From Tragulus kanchil (lineage: Eukaryota > Chordata > Mammalia > Artiodactyla > Tragulidae): 64,000 nt of DNA. Below, in pieces: positions 46,553 through 58,310 of this stretch. The position numbers and the translations under genes were made by a program. Below the pieces are notes generated by a model that saw nothing but the letters and a program-made list of their open reading frames with translations, was not told where the DNA came from and did not search any database. The stretch covers positions 63,760,001-63,824,000 of the forward strand of contig JAIOJX010000002.1 in NCBI GenBank assembly GCA_022376925.1, given 5' to 3'. Numbering within the stretch: position 1 is the first letter of the stretch; every line of letters begins with the position of its first letter.

Positions 46553-48714
46553 ACTGTCCAACTATAAATTCAAGTAACACATTTATATAGTGTAAAAATG
46601 GACATATTTCAGTTGCACGTGAGTCCATGTAGGAGAATGTATTCTTCCATCATAGCTTAGCTGTTCTCTTTATAAGATCATTTCACTGTCTTCTAAGGAA
46701 ATGGAAAAGCCTTTGAAGAAAGTTGGTGAGCACAGAAGGTCTAGGAAATGCTATTCATTAGAAGAATCATTGAAAGTATATTAAAAGGGTGAGCACATGA
46801 AAGATATAAGCCTGGTCATGTGTGTGTCTCCATCTATAATGCATAGGATTTTGGGTACTTACGAAAATAGCTGTCACAATGCTGTATTATGATTATTGGT
46901 TTTACAAAGCTTCACTGTGTCACTCAAGCATAGTTTGGTATATTTGAAAAGCTAGAAGTATATCTCATGGAGTGAATAGATAATCATAATCTTTGAAAGC
47001 AGATAGACGCTACTGAAGGTACTCTGCAGCTTTGAAGATCTGAAAAAGATGATAAAAGAGATTGATCATTTGGTAAAGAAGTTGTTTCAACATCAAGCTA
47101 AGAATGGTGCAAATGATTTAAAAGCTATGCAATACAGCATCGTTTGAAGATCATAGAGGAAGCAGCTTCTTATTAATGAGATTGTAGCAGTTTTTCCCAG
47201 TGAATTACAGAAAACAGTTGACAAAAGGTGCTAAACATTTTTCATAAACACTAATTTTCTTAGTAAGATCTGGCATTTGAAAAAAGAATGTTATCAGAGG
47301 ATAAGAAGGAAAGATTAACTTTCCAGGACATTAACTTTCCAAAAAAATAAGAAGATACAACTTTTAAGTGAGAATTTAATGTTAAAAAACAGACAATTTG
47401 ACCAACAAAAACCCTATATATTTGCATAACTCTAAACATCTCAGGGTCCTTAAGGAAATGTTGAAACATAAATTGCCTAGTATATGGTTCTCAAATCAAA
47501 AACCTTTGGCTGAAGAGGAGGCATTCAGTCATTATTCAAGAAATCATAATTTCTGATAGTTGAAGAACATAAAGAATTGGGGTTTAGACATATACATTTT
47601 ATAAGATAATTAAGAGTGACTTTCTGGTTTGATCTCCTTGCAGTCCAAGGGACTCTCAAGAGTTTACTGTCCAACTATAAATTCAAGTAACACATTTATA
47701 TAGTGTAAAAATGGACATATTTCAGTTGCACGTGAGTCCATGTAGGAGAATGTATTCTTCCATCATAGCTTAGCTGTTCTCTTTATAAGATCATTTCACT
47801 GTCTTCTAAGGAAATGGAAAAGCCTTTGAAGAAAGTTGGTGAGCACAGAAGGTCTAGGAAATGCTATTCATTAGAAGAATCATTGAAAGTATATTAAAAG
47901 GGTGAGCACATGAAAGATATAAGCCTGGTCATGTGTGTGTCTCCATCTATAATGCATAGGATTTTGGGTACTTACGAAAATAGCTGTCACAATGCTGTAT
48001 TATGATTATTGGTTTTACAAAGCTTCACTGTGTCACTCAAGCATAGTTTGGTATATTTGAAAAGCTAGAAGTATATCTCATGGAGTGAATAGATAATCAT
48101 AATCTTTGAAAGCAGATAGACGCTACTGAAGGTACTCTGCAGCTTTGAAGATCTGAAAAAGATGATAAAAGAGATTGATCATTTGGTAAAGAAGTTGTTT
48201 CAACATCAAGCTAAGAATGGTGCAAATGATTTAAAAGCTATGCAATACAGCATCGTTTGAAGATCATAGAGGAAGCAGCTTCTTATTAATGAGATTGTAG
48301 CAGTTTTTCCCAGTGAATTACAGAAAACAGTTGACAAAAGGTGCTAAACATTTTTCATAAACACTAATTTTCTTAGTAAGATCTGGCATTTGAAAAAAGA
48401 ATGTTATCAGAGGATAAGAAGGAAAGATTAACTTTCCAGGACATTAACTTTCCAAAAAAATAAGAAGATACAACTTTTAAGTGAGAATTTAATGTTAAAA
48501 AACAGACAATTTGACCAACAAAAACCCTATATATTTGCATAACTCTAAACATCTCAGGGTCCTTAAGGAAATGTTGAAACATAAATTGCCTAGTATATGG
48601 TTCTCAAATCAAAAACCTTTGGCTGAAGAGGAGGCATTCAGTCATTATTCAAGAAATCATAATTTCTGATAGTTGAAGAACATAAAGAATTGGGGTTTAG
48701 ACATATACATTTTT
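46505..48714. repeat. Direct duplication 16 (distance 1113)
   Basis: Copy one is 46505-47600 and copy two 47618-48714. The joint at 47600-47617 is a corrupted form of the sequence at 48715-48735. Copy two begins inside a BovB 3' end. Confidence 0.95.
46553..47617. other. Unrecognised AT-rich DNA
   Basis: Nothing recognised. It is repeated at about 47666-48714 and partly again from 49437. The 69-codon minus frame 47260-47469 recurs in all three copies but has no known homologue. Confidence 0.5.
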
Positions 48715-49290
48715 ATTTAAGAAAACTAAGAGTCAATTAAGCACTTGTTGAGTCTGGATGATACGCTAAGAAACTGCTTTTCCCCCCAATCTCAGTGTGA
48801 ATATCGCGACTATTTTTCTATCCCTAATAAACTTTGCTGTTGGTGACACCATCCCTCTGCCAGTGTGACTGTGTACTTCATTGAACCTTCAGTGATAACT
48901 GTCTGATGTTTAAAGATACTTTAGTGCTCTAAAGGTGGAAGTTCCACAGTGTTCAGTTTTAATTAAGTATGTCTGTCTCTGCAAATGAAAGTCAAAGACT
49001 ATTTGAGAAAAGTCAGTTCTCCAGGCTCACCAAAAGGACTTGTAAAAAGAAGTGAATTGACTTTTGATGATCTTGGGTAGTTAAAAAAAAATGTCCAAAA
49101 GAAGAAAATATGTGCCCTAGCAAAGAATGACATGCACATATTTTTCTTGTACTGTAGTTTGTATCTGATAAGAATGCCTCATTCTAAGATGTTGTGTTCC
49201 CTAAGAAATAGGTATTGCCAGCATGAGGGGACTGACTCCTGGTGATCATCAGAGAAACTCTTAACATTTAAGAATTCTTCTCTTAGAAGG
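48715..49290. other. Unrecognised DNA
   Basis: A CCCTAATAAACTTTGCTG stretch near 48825 is mildly LTR-like, but no LTR boundaries are visible. It is repeated at 49824-50399. Confidence 0.45.
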
Positions 49291-49292
49291 AG

Positions 49293-49438
49293 GCCATCAC
49301 TTCATGCTGCGCAGTTGTGTCTGACTCTTTATAACCCTATGGACTACAGGCCTCTAGACTCCTCTGTCCATGGGATTTTCCAGACAAAAATACTGGAGTG
49401 GGTTGCCATTTCCTTTTGCAGGAGATCTTTCTGACCCA
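49293..49438 (-). mobile_element. Bov-tA SINE, cut by joint
   Basis: Antisense Bov-tA body ('TAACCCTATGGACTACAGG', 'ACTGGAGTGGGTTGCCATTTC') interrupted at the duplication joint. The complete element is at 50402-50612. Confidence 0.9.
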
Positions 49439-50401
49439 GTTGACAAAAGGTGCTAAACATTTTTCATAAACACTAATTTTCTTAGTAAGATCTGGCATTT
49501 GAAAAAAGAATGTTATCAGAGGATAAGAAGGAAAGATTAACTTTCCAGGACATTAACTTTCCAAAAAAATAAGAAGATACAACTTTTAAGTGAGAATTTA
49601 ATGTTAAAAAACAGACAATTTGACCAACAAAAACCCTATATATTTGCATAACTCTAAACATCTCAGGGTCCTTAAGGAAATGTTGAAACATAAATTGCCT
49701 AGTATATGGTTCTCAAATCAAAAACCTTTGGCTGAAGAGGAGGCATTCAGTCATTATTCAAGAAATCATAATTTCTGATAGTTGAAGAACATAAAGAATT
49801 GGGGTTTAGACATATACATTTTTATTTAAGAAAACTAAGAGTCAATTAAGCACTTGTTGAGTCTGGATGATACGCTAAGAAACTGCTTTTCCCCCCAATC
49901 TCAGTGTGAATATCGCGACTATTTTTCTATCCCTAATAAACTTTGCTGTTGGTGACACCATCCCTCTGCCAGTGTGACTGTGTACTTCATTGAACCTTCA
50001 GTGATAACTGTCTGATGTTTAAAGATACTTTAGTGCTCTAAAGGTGGAAGTTCCACAGTGTTCAGTTTTAATTAAGTATGTCTGTCTCTGCAAATGAAAG
50101 TCAAAGACTATTTGAGAAAAGTCAGTTCTCCAGGCTCACCAAAAGGACTTGTAAAAAGAAGTGAATTGACTTTTGATGATCTTGGGTAGTTAAAAAAAAA
50201 TGTCCAAAAGAAGAAAATATGTGCCCTAGCAAAGAATGACATGCACATATTTTTCTTGTACTGTAGTTTGTATCTGATAAGAATGCCTCATTCTAAGATG
50301 TTGTGTTCCCTAAGAAATAGGTATTGCCAGCATGAGGGGACTGACTCCTGGTGATCATCAGAGAAACTCTTAACATTTAAGAATTCTTCTCTTAGAAGGA
50401 G

Positions 50402-50612
50402 GCCATCACTTCATGCTGCGCAGTTGTGTCTGACTCTTTATAACCCTATGGACTACAGGCCTCTAGACTCCTCTGTCCATGGGATTTTCCAGACAAAAAT
50501 ACTGGAGTGGGTTGCCATTTCCTTTTGCAGGAGATCTTTCTGACCCAGGGATTGAATGTGCGACTCCTGCCATGTTTCCTGCATTTCAGGCAGATTCTTT
50601 ACCCCTGAAAAG
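50402..50612 (-). mobile_element. Bov-tA SINE
   Basis: As 49293-49438, but continuing through 'GATTGAATGTGCGACTCCTG' to the tRNA-like head 'GCAGATTCTTTACCCCTGA'. Moderately diverged. Confidence 0.9.
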
Positions 50613-50867
50613 AGTAGGCTGTTTTTCCTTATGTCAGTTGTCTGAGTGTCTGATACGCAGATGATTTCACTGTTAAGCAAAAGAGAAAAACAGAAGAAAA
50701 ATTAGAAGAAAAGTCAGTTATTTGCATGACCATAATAAAATAATTCAACAAAGATCAATGTAGCATATATTTATTGATTATTCCATCTAGAAAATAAACT
50801 TTACTAAGTACTATGGGAATGAAACAAAAAAAGATGTAGATGTAATTATTTCTCTTAAGGAATTTTG

Positions 50868-51072
50868 TAGTTATTTAGTCACTAAATTGTGTCCAACTCT
50901 TATAACTCTGTGAACTGTAGCCTGCCAGGCTCCTTTGTCCAAAGAATTTCCCAACAAGGACACTGGAGTAAGTTGCCCTTTCCTTCTCCCGGGGATCTTC
51001 CCCACCCAGGGATTGAACCCACATCCCTGCATGGCAGTCTGATTCTTTAGCAATGAACCACTGGGGAAGCCT
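50868..51072 (-). mobile_element. Bov-tA SINE
   Basis: Antisense: 'TAGTTATTTAGTCACTAAAT', 'GTAGCCTGCCAGGCTCCTTTG', 'CACCCAGGGATTGAACCCAC', 'AACCACTGGGGAAGCCTG'. Nearly full length and single-copy here. Confidence 0.92.
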
Positions 51073-52285
51073 GTTAAGGAACTGATAGGACTCAGGTGAA
51101 TAACTGATGGATTTCTTTGACTTTGTTAGTTTGTCTAAAATATGTGCAAATAAATATATTTTATAGAAACATATTTTATATCTCCTTCTGGTTGTCTGTT
51201 CATTTGTTACAACACAGGACACTCCTCACATCCATGGAGTCTATGTTTTATAATCTATTTCTTAGGTAAAGAATGGCATATTATTAACATACAGTGCTCA
51301 CCTTTAACAGGCAAACCATAACAGTAGTGAAACAGAATTGTTTCGTATTACAATAGAAATATGTCTGTCATGAGAAGGGTACAAATATGAAGGGGTATCA
51401 TTCTACAAAATTTTAAATAACAAGGGGACATTGATATTTGAGCTGTACTTTGCAGGAAAAATAGATCTTCAGGACCAGGATGGGAGAGAGATTCCTCGAA
51501 GTGGGATCATAATGGCCAGTCTGTTAGTTCTGAGACATATAGGCATGAAAGTGTTTGGTCTATTCAGGAAATAACCAAGCACGGTGTTGTCAGTCCTTAG
51601 GGGCCTACAGGCTGGGATAGCTTGAAATGAGGATCAGCAGGGTGTCCTGAGCTGAACCATGAAAGAGCCTGGAAGCCATGCCTGGCAAATCTTCAGCAAA
51701 AAATCAACAACTGTCTATTACATTCCTAACCTGCATTGTGTTCACCAGCTGGTTTTCCCCACTTCTCCCAGATTAATTCTGAATGCTGAAGTGCTTATGT
51801 TTGGAGACTACAGGAAGATTCATTAAGTGTGCCTAAGATATTTTTTCACGTGAATGATTTATTTAGAAAAATAATTCTGCTGCTTTCTTTTTTTCTGTTT
51901 TTAATTTAACTGAATTTTGGCAGTCTTTTCTACTGGGTTGTCCACATGAGATTGAACCTTTAGTGACTCATCAAAGATTATTGTAAGTTCTAAAAGCCTT
52001 AGGCAGTTTAGATGTATCATGCACTTTAAAAGACTTTTGTAGTTAGTGCTACCCTAGAGTACAATACGGTACACCTGAAAAATTTGAGTTTGAATTGAGA
52101 TTTCAATTTAATGTTTCCAACTAGTTCCAATGTACAGTGTGTGGTGCTGAGCCTGCTGCAAAGGGTGAAAATAAATTCACTGAACAGTAGTAATCCAAGT
52201 GAATGAGGACAAGCCAGAAAATAGGTCACAACCAATATGGAAGAAGACCCCAAGTGTAATATTTAGGTGGTGGAGAGTGATTTGC
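51073..52285. other. Unrecognised DNA
   Basis: No gene or repeat recognised. The minus frame 52026-52253 is not recognisable. Confidence 0.5.
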
Positions 52286-52488
52286 CTGAGTGCCTGCTAA
52301 GTTGCATCGGACCCTATGGACTGTCGTTCACCAGGCTCCTCTGTCCATCAGACTCTCCAGGAAAGATTACTGGAGTGAATTTCCATGCCCTCCTCCAGGA
52401 GATCTTCCCAGCCTAGGAACTGAACCATGTCTCTTACGTTTTCTGTATTGGCACTCAGGTTCTTCTCCTCTAGTGCCCCTGGGAAGTC
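52286..52488 (-). mobile_element. Bov-tA SINE, diverged
   Basis: Antisense Bov-tA with 'CACCAGGCTCCTCTGTCCATC', 'GATCTTCCCAGCCTAGGAAC' and 'GTGCCCCTGGGAAGTCTG'. It is more diverged than its neighbours. Confidence 0.88.
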
Positions 52489-55400
52489 TGTGGAGTTATT
52501 TGAAGTTTCCTAAATAAGAAATTTGTGTATATATATGTTATGCCTTATTATAATTAATTTCTAATGTGAATTGAGGCTCTAACACAAGTTCAAAGCCAAT
52601 GGAACCATTTCTAGTCAGTGATTTAAAAACTGTATACCAGAGAAGACTGGCCCTCAAGGGAGAGGCTTCAAGTATTTTCCAAACAAGGATACATTCCTCA
52701 TCAAACACTAAGCTGTCCAAAGAACCTTTTTTTTAAAACTCTGTTTTTCAATTAGAATGCCGATCTGGCTTAAGATTTTAAAATATGCTTTATTATTTTT
52801 TATTTACATTTTCACTTTAAAATATCTGACAAAAAAAGATGGTTAAGATAAAGCATAATAGGAGCTTGAACTTGGGTGGTGGTAGGAGAATAAAAGTAGA
52901 CAGCGGCTTGAGGTATTACTCAGTGGTAAAACAACAGCAACAAAAAACATGATTTGTCAAGTATTTCATAAATAACCAGAAAAAATAATGATTCTGGAAG
53001 TCAGCAAAAGAAAGATCAGATCCCCGGGTAGAGCTTTGTGAGTCATCTATGGGGAAAATCACATTAGACAGAACTTTGAAGAATTTTGGCATAAAGGAAA
53101 TGGAGGAGTGATGATAGATTAATGAAGGAAAGAGAGAATTAGGAGAGTCTGGATGTTCCAGCATCCTGGAAGTCAAAGAAGGAAAGTTCAGGACAGATGA
53201 ACAATGGGAGTGGCGTCTGGGAGAAGGCTGTTGGAATCAGAAGGCTGTTAGAATTAAATATTGACCAGTTGACTGGTGCTGAGAATATTGGACTGGAAAC
53301 CAGAAAGCAGAAGTGGCTGATGAAAAAGAGAAGGCAGGAGACATAGGTAACATGTTGTGGAGTCCGTCAGTAAAGGAAGAAAGGAAGTGAAAGGAGTAGT
53401 TTAAAGTCATAGGAAAGATTGTACAGAGTCAGGGAAACAGAGTAGAAGAACAAGGAAGAAATGGAACATGTAGGCAGCAGAGAAGCTTATGTCTGTAGTA
53501 TGGTTTGAGAGAAAATGAGGTCAAAGCACAAAAACACAGGTGAAAAGTGTATCTTTGTAGTTCAGTATAAGAATAAAATGAATTTTCCTCAGAAAATTCT
53601 GACCATGTCTGGTACAGTCAACTATTCTGAATAATCTCAAACTCTTTTAAGGTAATCTCTGTTTAGTGTGTTACTTTATTTAAAAATTGCTCTTTAAGGC
53701 CCATAACCTTTTATTTCTCTATGATAAGTACTTCCTATAATGTGAACATAGGGGATATTTTGAAAGTGGGTACTTATGATAATCATAAGTATAGCCGAGT
53801 CTCTGTGATAAACGCTTTTAGACCAATTACTGACATGCTCAATTGAATACTAATGCCTCCCATGAAATGACTTTAATACAACTAAAATGACAGATGCTCT
53901 GCAGAGAAAAGGACACGTAAAGCTTTGCATTAGCTCATCTCCAAGGTTACCATCTGTGCTGATCTGAAGTAGTGGTGTGTGGGATTTCTCAACCTTCTGC
54001 AAAGACTGTCTTTGGGGGGCCAAGTATTAGTGGGGTATAAAAACAACGTGGAAGGTAATGGGGCTATGTGGTCTGTAGCCATGACTGACCTTAATCATGC
54101 ATTTGTTCTAGAGAGAGACATCTGCCTCTGGTGAGGAATTTTGTGTGATGACTGCAGAAGTAGCTAAAATATTAGAACTGTTTGACCTCATTTTACACAT
54201 CCAAACAGAAAGGTCTTAGTTTATGTGGTTTCCTACTAAACCATGCTACAGAAAAAATGGAGGAGTGATGATAGATTAATGAAGGAAAGAGAGAATTAGG
54301 AGAGTCTGGATGTTCCAGCATCCTGGAAGTCAAAGAAGGAAAGTTCAGGACAGATGAACAATGGGAGTGGCGTCTGGGAGAAGGCTGTTGGAATCAGAAG
54401 GCTGTTAGAATTAAATATTGACCAGTTGACTGGTGCTGAGAATATTGGACTGGAAACCAGAAAGCAGAAGTGGCTGATGAAAAAGAGAAGGCAGGAGACA
54501 TAGGTAACATGTTGTGGAGTCCGTCAGTAAAGGAAGAAAGGAAGTGAAAGGAGTAGTTTAAAGTCATAGGAAAGATTGTACAGAGTCAGGGAAACAGAGT
54601 AGAAGAACAAGGAAGAAATGGAACATGTAGGCAGCAGAGAAGCTTATGTCTGTAGTATGGTTTGAGAGAAAATGAGGTCAAAGCACAAAAACACAGGTGA
54701 AAAGTGTATCTTTGTAGTTCGTATAAGAATAAAATGAATTTTCCTCAGAAAATTCTGACCATGTCTGGTACAGTCAACTATTCTGAATAATCTCAAACTC
54801 TTTTAAGGTAATCTCTGTTTAGTGTGTTACTTTATTTAAAAATTGCTCTTTAAGGCCCATAACCTTTTATTTCTCTATGATAAGTACTTCCTATAATGTG
54901 AACATAGGGGATATTTTGAAAGTGGGTACTTATGATAATCATAAGTATAGCCGAGTCTCTGTGATAAACGCTTTTAGACCAATTACTGACATGCTCAATT
55001 GAATACTAATGCCTCCCATGAAATGACTTTAATACAACTAAAATGACAGATGCTCTGCAGAGAAAAGGACACGTAAAGCTTTGCATTAGCTCATCTCCAA
55101 GGTTACCATCTGTGCTGATCTGAAGTAGTGGTGTGTGGGATTTCTCAACCTTCTGCAAAGACTGTCTTTGGGGGGCCAAGTATTAGTGGGGTATAAAAAC
55201 AACGTGGAAGGTAATGGGGCTATGTGGTCTGTAGCCATGACTGACCTTAATCATGCATTTGTTCTAGAGAGAGACATCTGCCTCTGGTGAGGAATTTTGT
55301 GTGATGACTGCAGAAGTAGCTAAAATATTAGAACTGTTTGACCTCATTTTACACATCCAAACAGAAAGGTCTTAGTTTATGTGGTTTCCTACTAAACCAT

Positions 55401-55633
55401 GCTACAGAAAAAATGGAGGCGCAAAAGAGATTTGAAAAAGGAAATGGTTTCCTTTCAAAGTTTCCATAATTAATATTCCCTGATTAATATACAAGTTTCA
55501 AAGAAATTTAAAAAATCAGTTTAAAAAGTGATAATATTTTAGAAGTCCAGAACCTGCAAATAAAATCAAAATAAAATCTAAACTAGTTTTTAAAAAATTT
55601 AATCTATTTTTAGAGTTTAAAAGGAAGAGTCTG
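52489..55633. other. Unrecognised DNA, mostly duplication 18
   Basis: No gene or repeat family recognised. A purine-rich stretch lies at about 53100-53480 and its copy at 54260-54640. The minus frame 52916-53176 is not a known protein. Confidence 0.5.
53098..55419. repeat. Direct duplication 18 (distance 1156-1157)
   Basis: Copy one is 53098-54262 and copy two 54255-55419, with about 8 bases of microhomology at the joint. A one-base indel (53564 versus 54720) is the main difference. No repeat family was recognised inside. Confidence 0.96.
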
Positions 55634-55945
55634 GGCTTCCCTGGTGGTCCAGTGGGTAAGGGCACCACCTTGCAGTGCAAGGGGCACCGGTTCGATCCCT
55701 GGCCTGGGAAGATCCCACGTGCTGCGGAGCGGCTGGACCGATGTGTCCAATTACCGAGCCGGAGCTCTGGAGCGCATGCGCCCAGAGCCAGTGCTCTGGG
55801 ACAGCAGAGGCCACCACGATGGGAGGCCCACAAGAGCTGAAGAAGAAAGACGGATGAAAATAGACAAATGAAAGACCAATAGAAGTGGCCCGCCCGTCCC
55901 TCTCCCTCCCCCCAACCAAAATAAATAAATAAGTAAATGTTTAAA
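55634..55945 (+). mobile_element. CHR-derived SINE, complete, copy a
   Basis: Probably the best-preserved member. Head GGCTTCCCTGGTGGTCCAG (box A region), box B-like GGTTCGATCCC at about 55688-55698, the central 'GAGCTCTGGAGCGCATGCGC', 'GGGAGGCCCACAAGAGC', 'GAAAATAGACAAATGAAAGAC', 'AGAAGTGGCCCGCCCGTCCC' and an AAATAAATAAAT tail. About 310 bp. The frame 55516-55992 (158 codons, minus) is only SINE sequence. Confidence 0.92.
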
Positions 55946-56720
55946 ATGTTTAAAAAAAAAAAAGGAAAAGAGTCACTGCTTTTGTTCAGCATTCTGTAGA
56001 ATTTTACATTTCTTTATTTCAGATTTTTATTGTTTTATTTTTCAGCAGACATTTGCTATGTATCTTCTCTATCTCAGGCACAGTGGTTCACCTTAGGTTT
56101 ACTTGGTTATATTGAGACTTGGTGTTTGTTCTTAAGGAACTTAAAATCTAGAGGGAAATATAAATCCATATTACTGAATAAAACCATTATTTCTAAAATT
56201 TATTGTGGATTAAGAACATGGTGTTATGAGAGAAAGGAGGAGGCTGCATCTAACAAGGTTTAGGAAAGTTTGGAAAAAACGGTATCTATTTTATCAGATC
56301 ACTTCAAGTCTTGTAAACAATACCATGACTGACCTTAATCATGCATTTGTTCTAGAGAGAGACATCTGCCTCTGGTGAGGAATTTTGTGTGATGACTGCA
56401 GAAGTAGCTAAAATATTAGAACTGTTTGACCTCATTTTACACATCCAAACAGAAAGGTCTTAGTTTATGTGGTTTCCTACTAAACCATGCTACAGAAAAA
56501 ATGGAGGCGCAAAAGAGATTTGAAAAAGGAAATGGTTTCCTTTCAAAGTTTCCATAATTAATATTCCCTGATTAATATACAAGTTTCAAAGAAATTTAAA
56601 AAATCAGTTTAAAAAGTGATAATATTTTAGAAGTCCAGAACCTGCAAATAAAATCAAAATAAAATCTAAACTAGTTTTTAAAAAATTTAATCTATTTTTA
56701 GAGTTTAAAAGGAAGAGTCT

Positions 56721-57032
56721 GGGCTTCCCTGGTGGTCCAGTGGGTAAGGGCACCACCTTGCAGTGCAAGGGGCACCGGTTCGATCCCTGCCTGGGAAGAT
56801 CCCACGTGCAGCGGAGCGGCTGGACCGATGTGTCCAATTACCGAACCCGAACTCTGGAGCGCATGCGCCCAGAGCCAGTGCTCTGCGACAACAGAGGCCA
56901 CCACGATGGGAGGCCCACAAGAGCTGAAGAAGAAAGACGGATGAAAATAGACAAATGAAAGACCAATAGAAGTGGCCCGCCCGTCCCTCTCCCTCCCCCC
57001 AACCAAAATAAATAAATAAGTAAATGTTTAAA
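56721..57032 (+). mobile_element. CHR-derived SINE, copy b (locally divergent)
   Basis: Repeat of 55634-55945 through duplication 19, with several substitutions between about 56788 and 56890 (for example ACCGAACCCGAACTC here, ACCGAGCCGGAGCTC there). Confidence 0.9.
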
Positions 57033-58049
57033 ATGTTTAAAAAAAAAAAAGGAAAAGAGTCACTGCTTTTGTTCAGCATTCTGTAGAATTTTACATTTCT
57101 TTATTTCAGATTTTTATTGTTTTATTTTTCAGCAGACATTTGCTATGTATCTTCTCTATCTCAGGCACAGTGGTTCACCTTAGGTTTACTTGGTTATATT
57201 GAGACTTGGTGTTTGTTCTTAAGGAACTTAAAATCTAGAGGGAAATATAAATCCATATTACTGAATAAAACCATTATTTCTAAAATTTATTGTGGATTAA
57301 GAACATGGTGTTATGAGAGAAAGGAGGAGGCTGCATCTAACAAGGTTTAGGAAAGTTTGGAAAAAACGGTATCTATTTTATCAGATCACTTCAAGTCTTG
57401 TAAACAATACCAAGGACTTGGGGGCTTCACTGTGAAGATGAAGTGGAGCAATTAAAGAGTATTGGAGCAGACATACATTTGTTATCATTGATGTCTCCTT
57501 ATTGTTCTTGTTGTCATCATTGTCATCATTGTCTTCCTCCTGTTTTCAGCTCTTATTATGTGCCAGACAATATTAAGTCCGGTTTGCCTTATTATTTGAA
57601 TCTTATCATAATTGTATGATAAAAGGCCTATTAACACACTTTTTTTAAAAGTAAATAGACAGCCAAGAGAATGTTGTTAATTGTCCTGAGATCATGAAGT
57701 ACAAGAAGCATAGCTGGACATCCAGGTTTGTCTGTCATCACCGACTCAGCGTCTGTATTCTCTCCTGCTCTTCTGTAGAACATGAGTGCATTCCACAAAG
57801 ACTTCTCAGCCCACTGTGTGCTCTGAGGAATGTTTGGGATGAAAACTGTAAACTCTAAAGGGCACCTGATTAGAAGGTCATTGATGACTATTATTCAGGC
57901 GTTAGACGACAGAGGTCATATGAATGGAGAAGAGTAGACACTTTCTAGAGATACCTCAAAAGTAGACTCAGCCAGACTTAGGGATTAATTGGATGTGTGC
58001 AACAGTACTTCTGGTTTGAACAGTACACTTTAAGAAGTGTATCTGAGGG
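57033..58049. other. Unrecognised DNA
   Basis: No gene or repeat recognised. 57033-57412 is the duplicate of 55946-56325. Confidence 0.5.
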
Positions 58050-58310
58050 ACTTCCCTGGTGGGTAAAGAGTCTGCCTTGCACTGCAAGGGGCACCGGTTC
58101 GATCCCTGGCACAGGAATATCCCACATGCTGCAGAGCGGCTAGACCGGTGTGTCCAATTACGAGCCAGGGCTCTGAAGCACATGTGCCCAGAGCCAGTGC
58201 TCTGCTACAGGAGAGGCCATTGTGATGGGAGGCCTACATGGGCCAAAGAACAGAGATGGATGAAAATAAATAAATGAAAGACCAATAAAAATAAAAGTTG
58301 CCAAAAATTA
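58050..58310 (+). mobile_element. CHR-derived SINE
   Basis: 'GGGACTTCCCTGGTGGGTAAAG' head (a few bases shorter than at 55634), GGTTCGATCCCTGGC, 'GCCAGTGCTCTGCTACAGG', 'CCTACATGGGCCAAAGAAC' and an A-rich end. Its 3' third recurs at 59341-59445 through duplication 20. Confidence 0.9.

Larger units (their letters stand above)
44388..46679. repeat. Direct duplication 15 (distance 1147-1151)
   Basis: Copy one is 44388-45532 and copy two 45539-46679. Flanks are near-identical. A cluster of substitutions and indels lies inside the BovB 3' end (45181-45255 versus 46332-46402). The left end repeats part of duplication 14 a third time. Confidence 0.93.
48328..50548. repeat. Direct duplication 17 (distance 1109)
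   Basis: Copy one is 48328-49439 and copy two 49437-50548, apparently without indels. Copy one is cut inside a Bov-tA SINE. Overlap with duplication 16 makes a ~385-bp block triple (about 47215-47600, 48328-48714, 49437-49823). Confidence 0.96.
55235..57412. repeat. Direct duplication 19 (distance 1087-1088)
   Basis: Copy one is 55235-56325 and copy two 56323-57412. Unique flanks are nearly identical. The enclosed CHR-derived SINE differs at several bases (55700-55805 versus 56788-56890). The left ~185 bp are also in duplication 18, so they occur three times. Confidence 0.95.

Noticed and set aside
48780..48905. Possible LTR end with an AATAAA signal
   Set aside because: No paired LTR, terminal dinucleotides or target-site duplication could be found. 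The repeat at about 49890 is the doublet copy.
53098..53500. Purine-rich stretch as a possible exon or regulatory element
   Set aside because: There is no open frame of note and no recognisable motif. Its repetition is explained by duplication 18.
55634..55710. A functional tRNA gene suggested by box A/B-like sequence
   Set aside because: The sequence is the degenerate tRNA-derived head of a SINE. It has no cloverleaf acceptor stem and no terminator following a mature tRNA end.
55516..55992. 158-codon open frame on the minus strand, the longest in the window
   Set aside because: It runs across a CHR-derived SINE and its tail. The same frame pattern appears at every other copy of that SINE.
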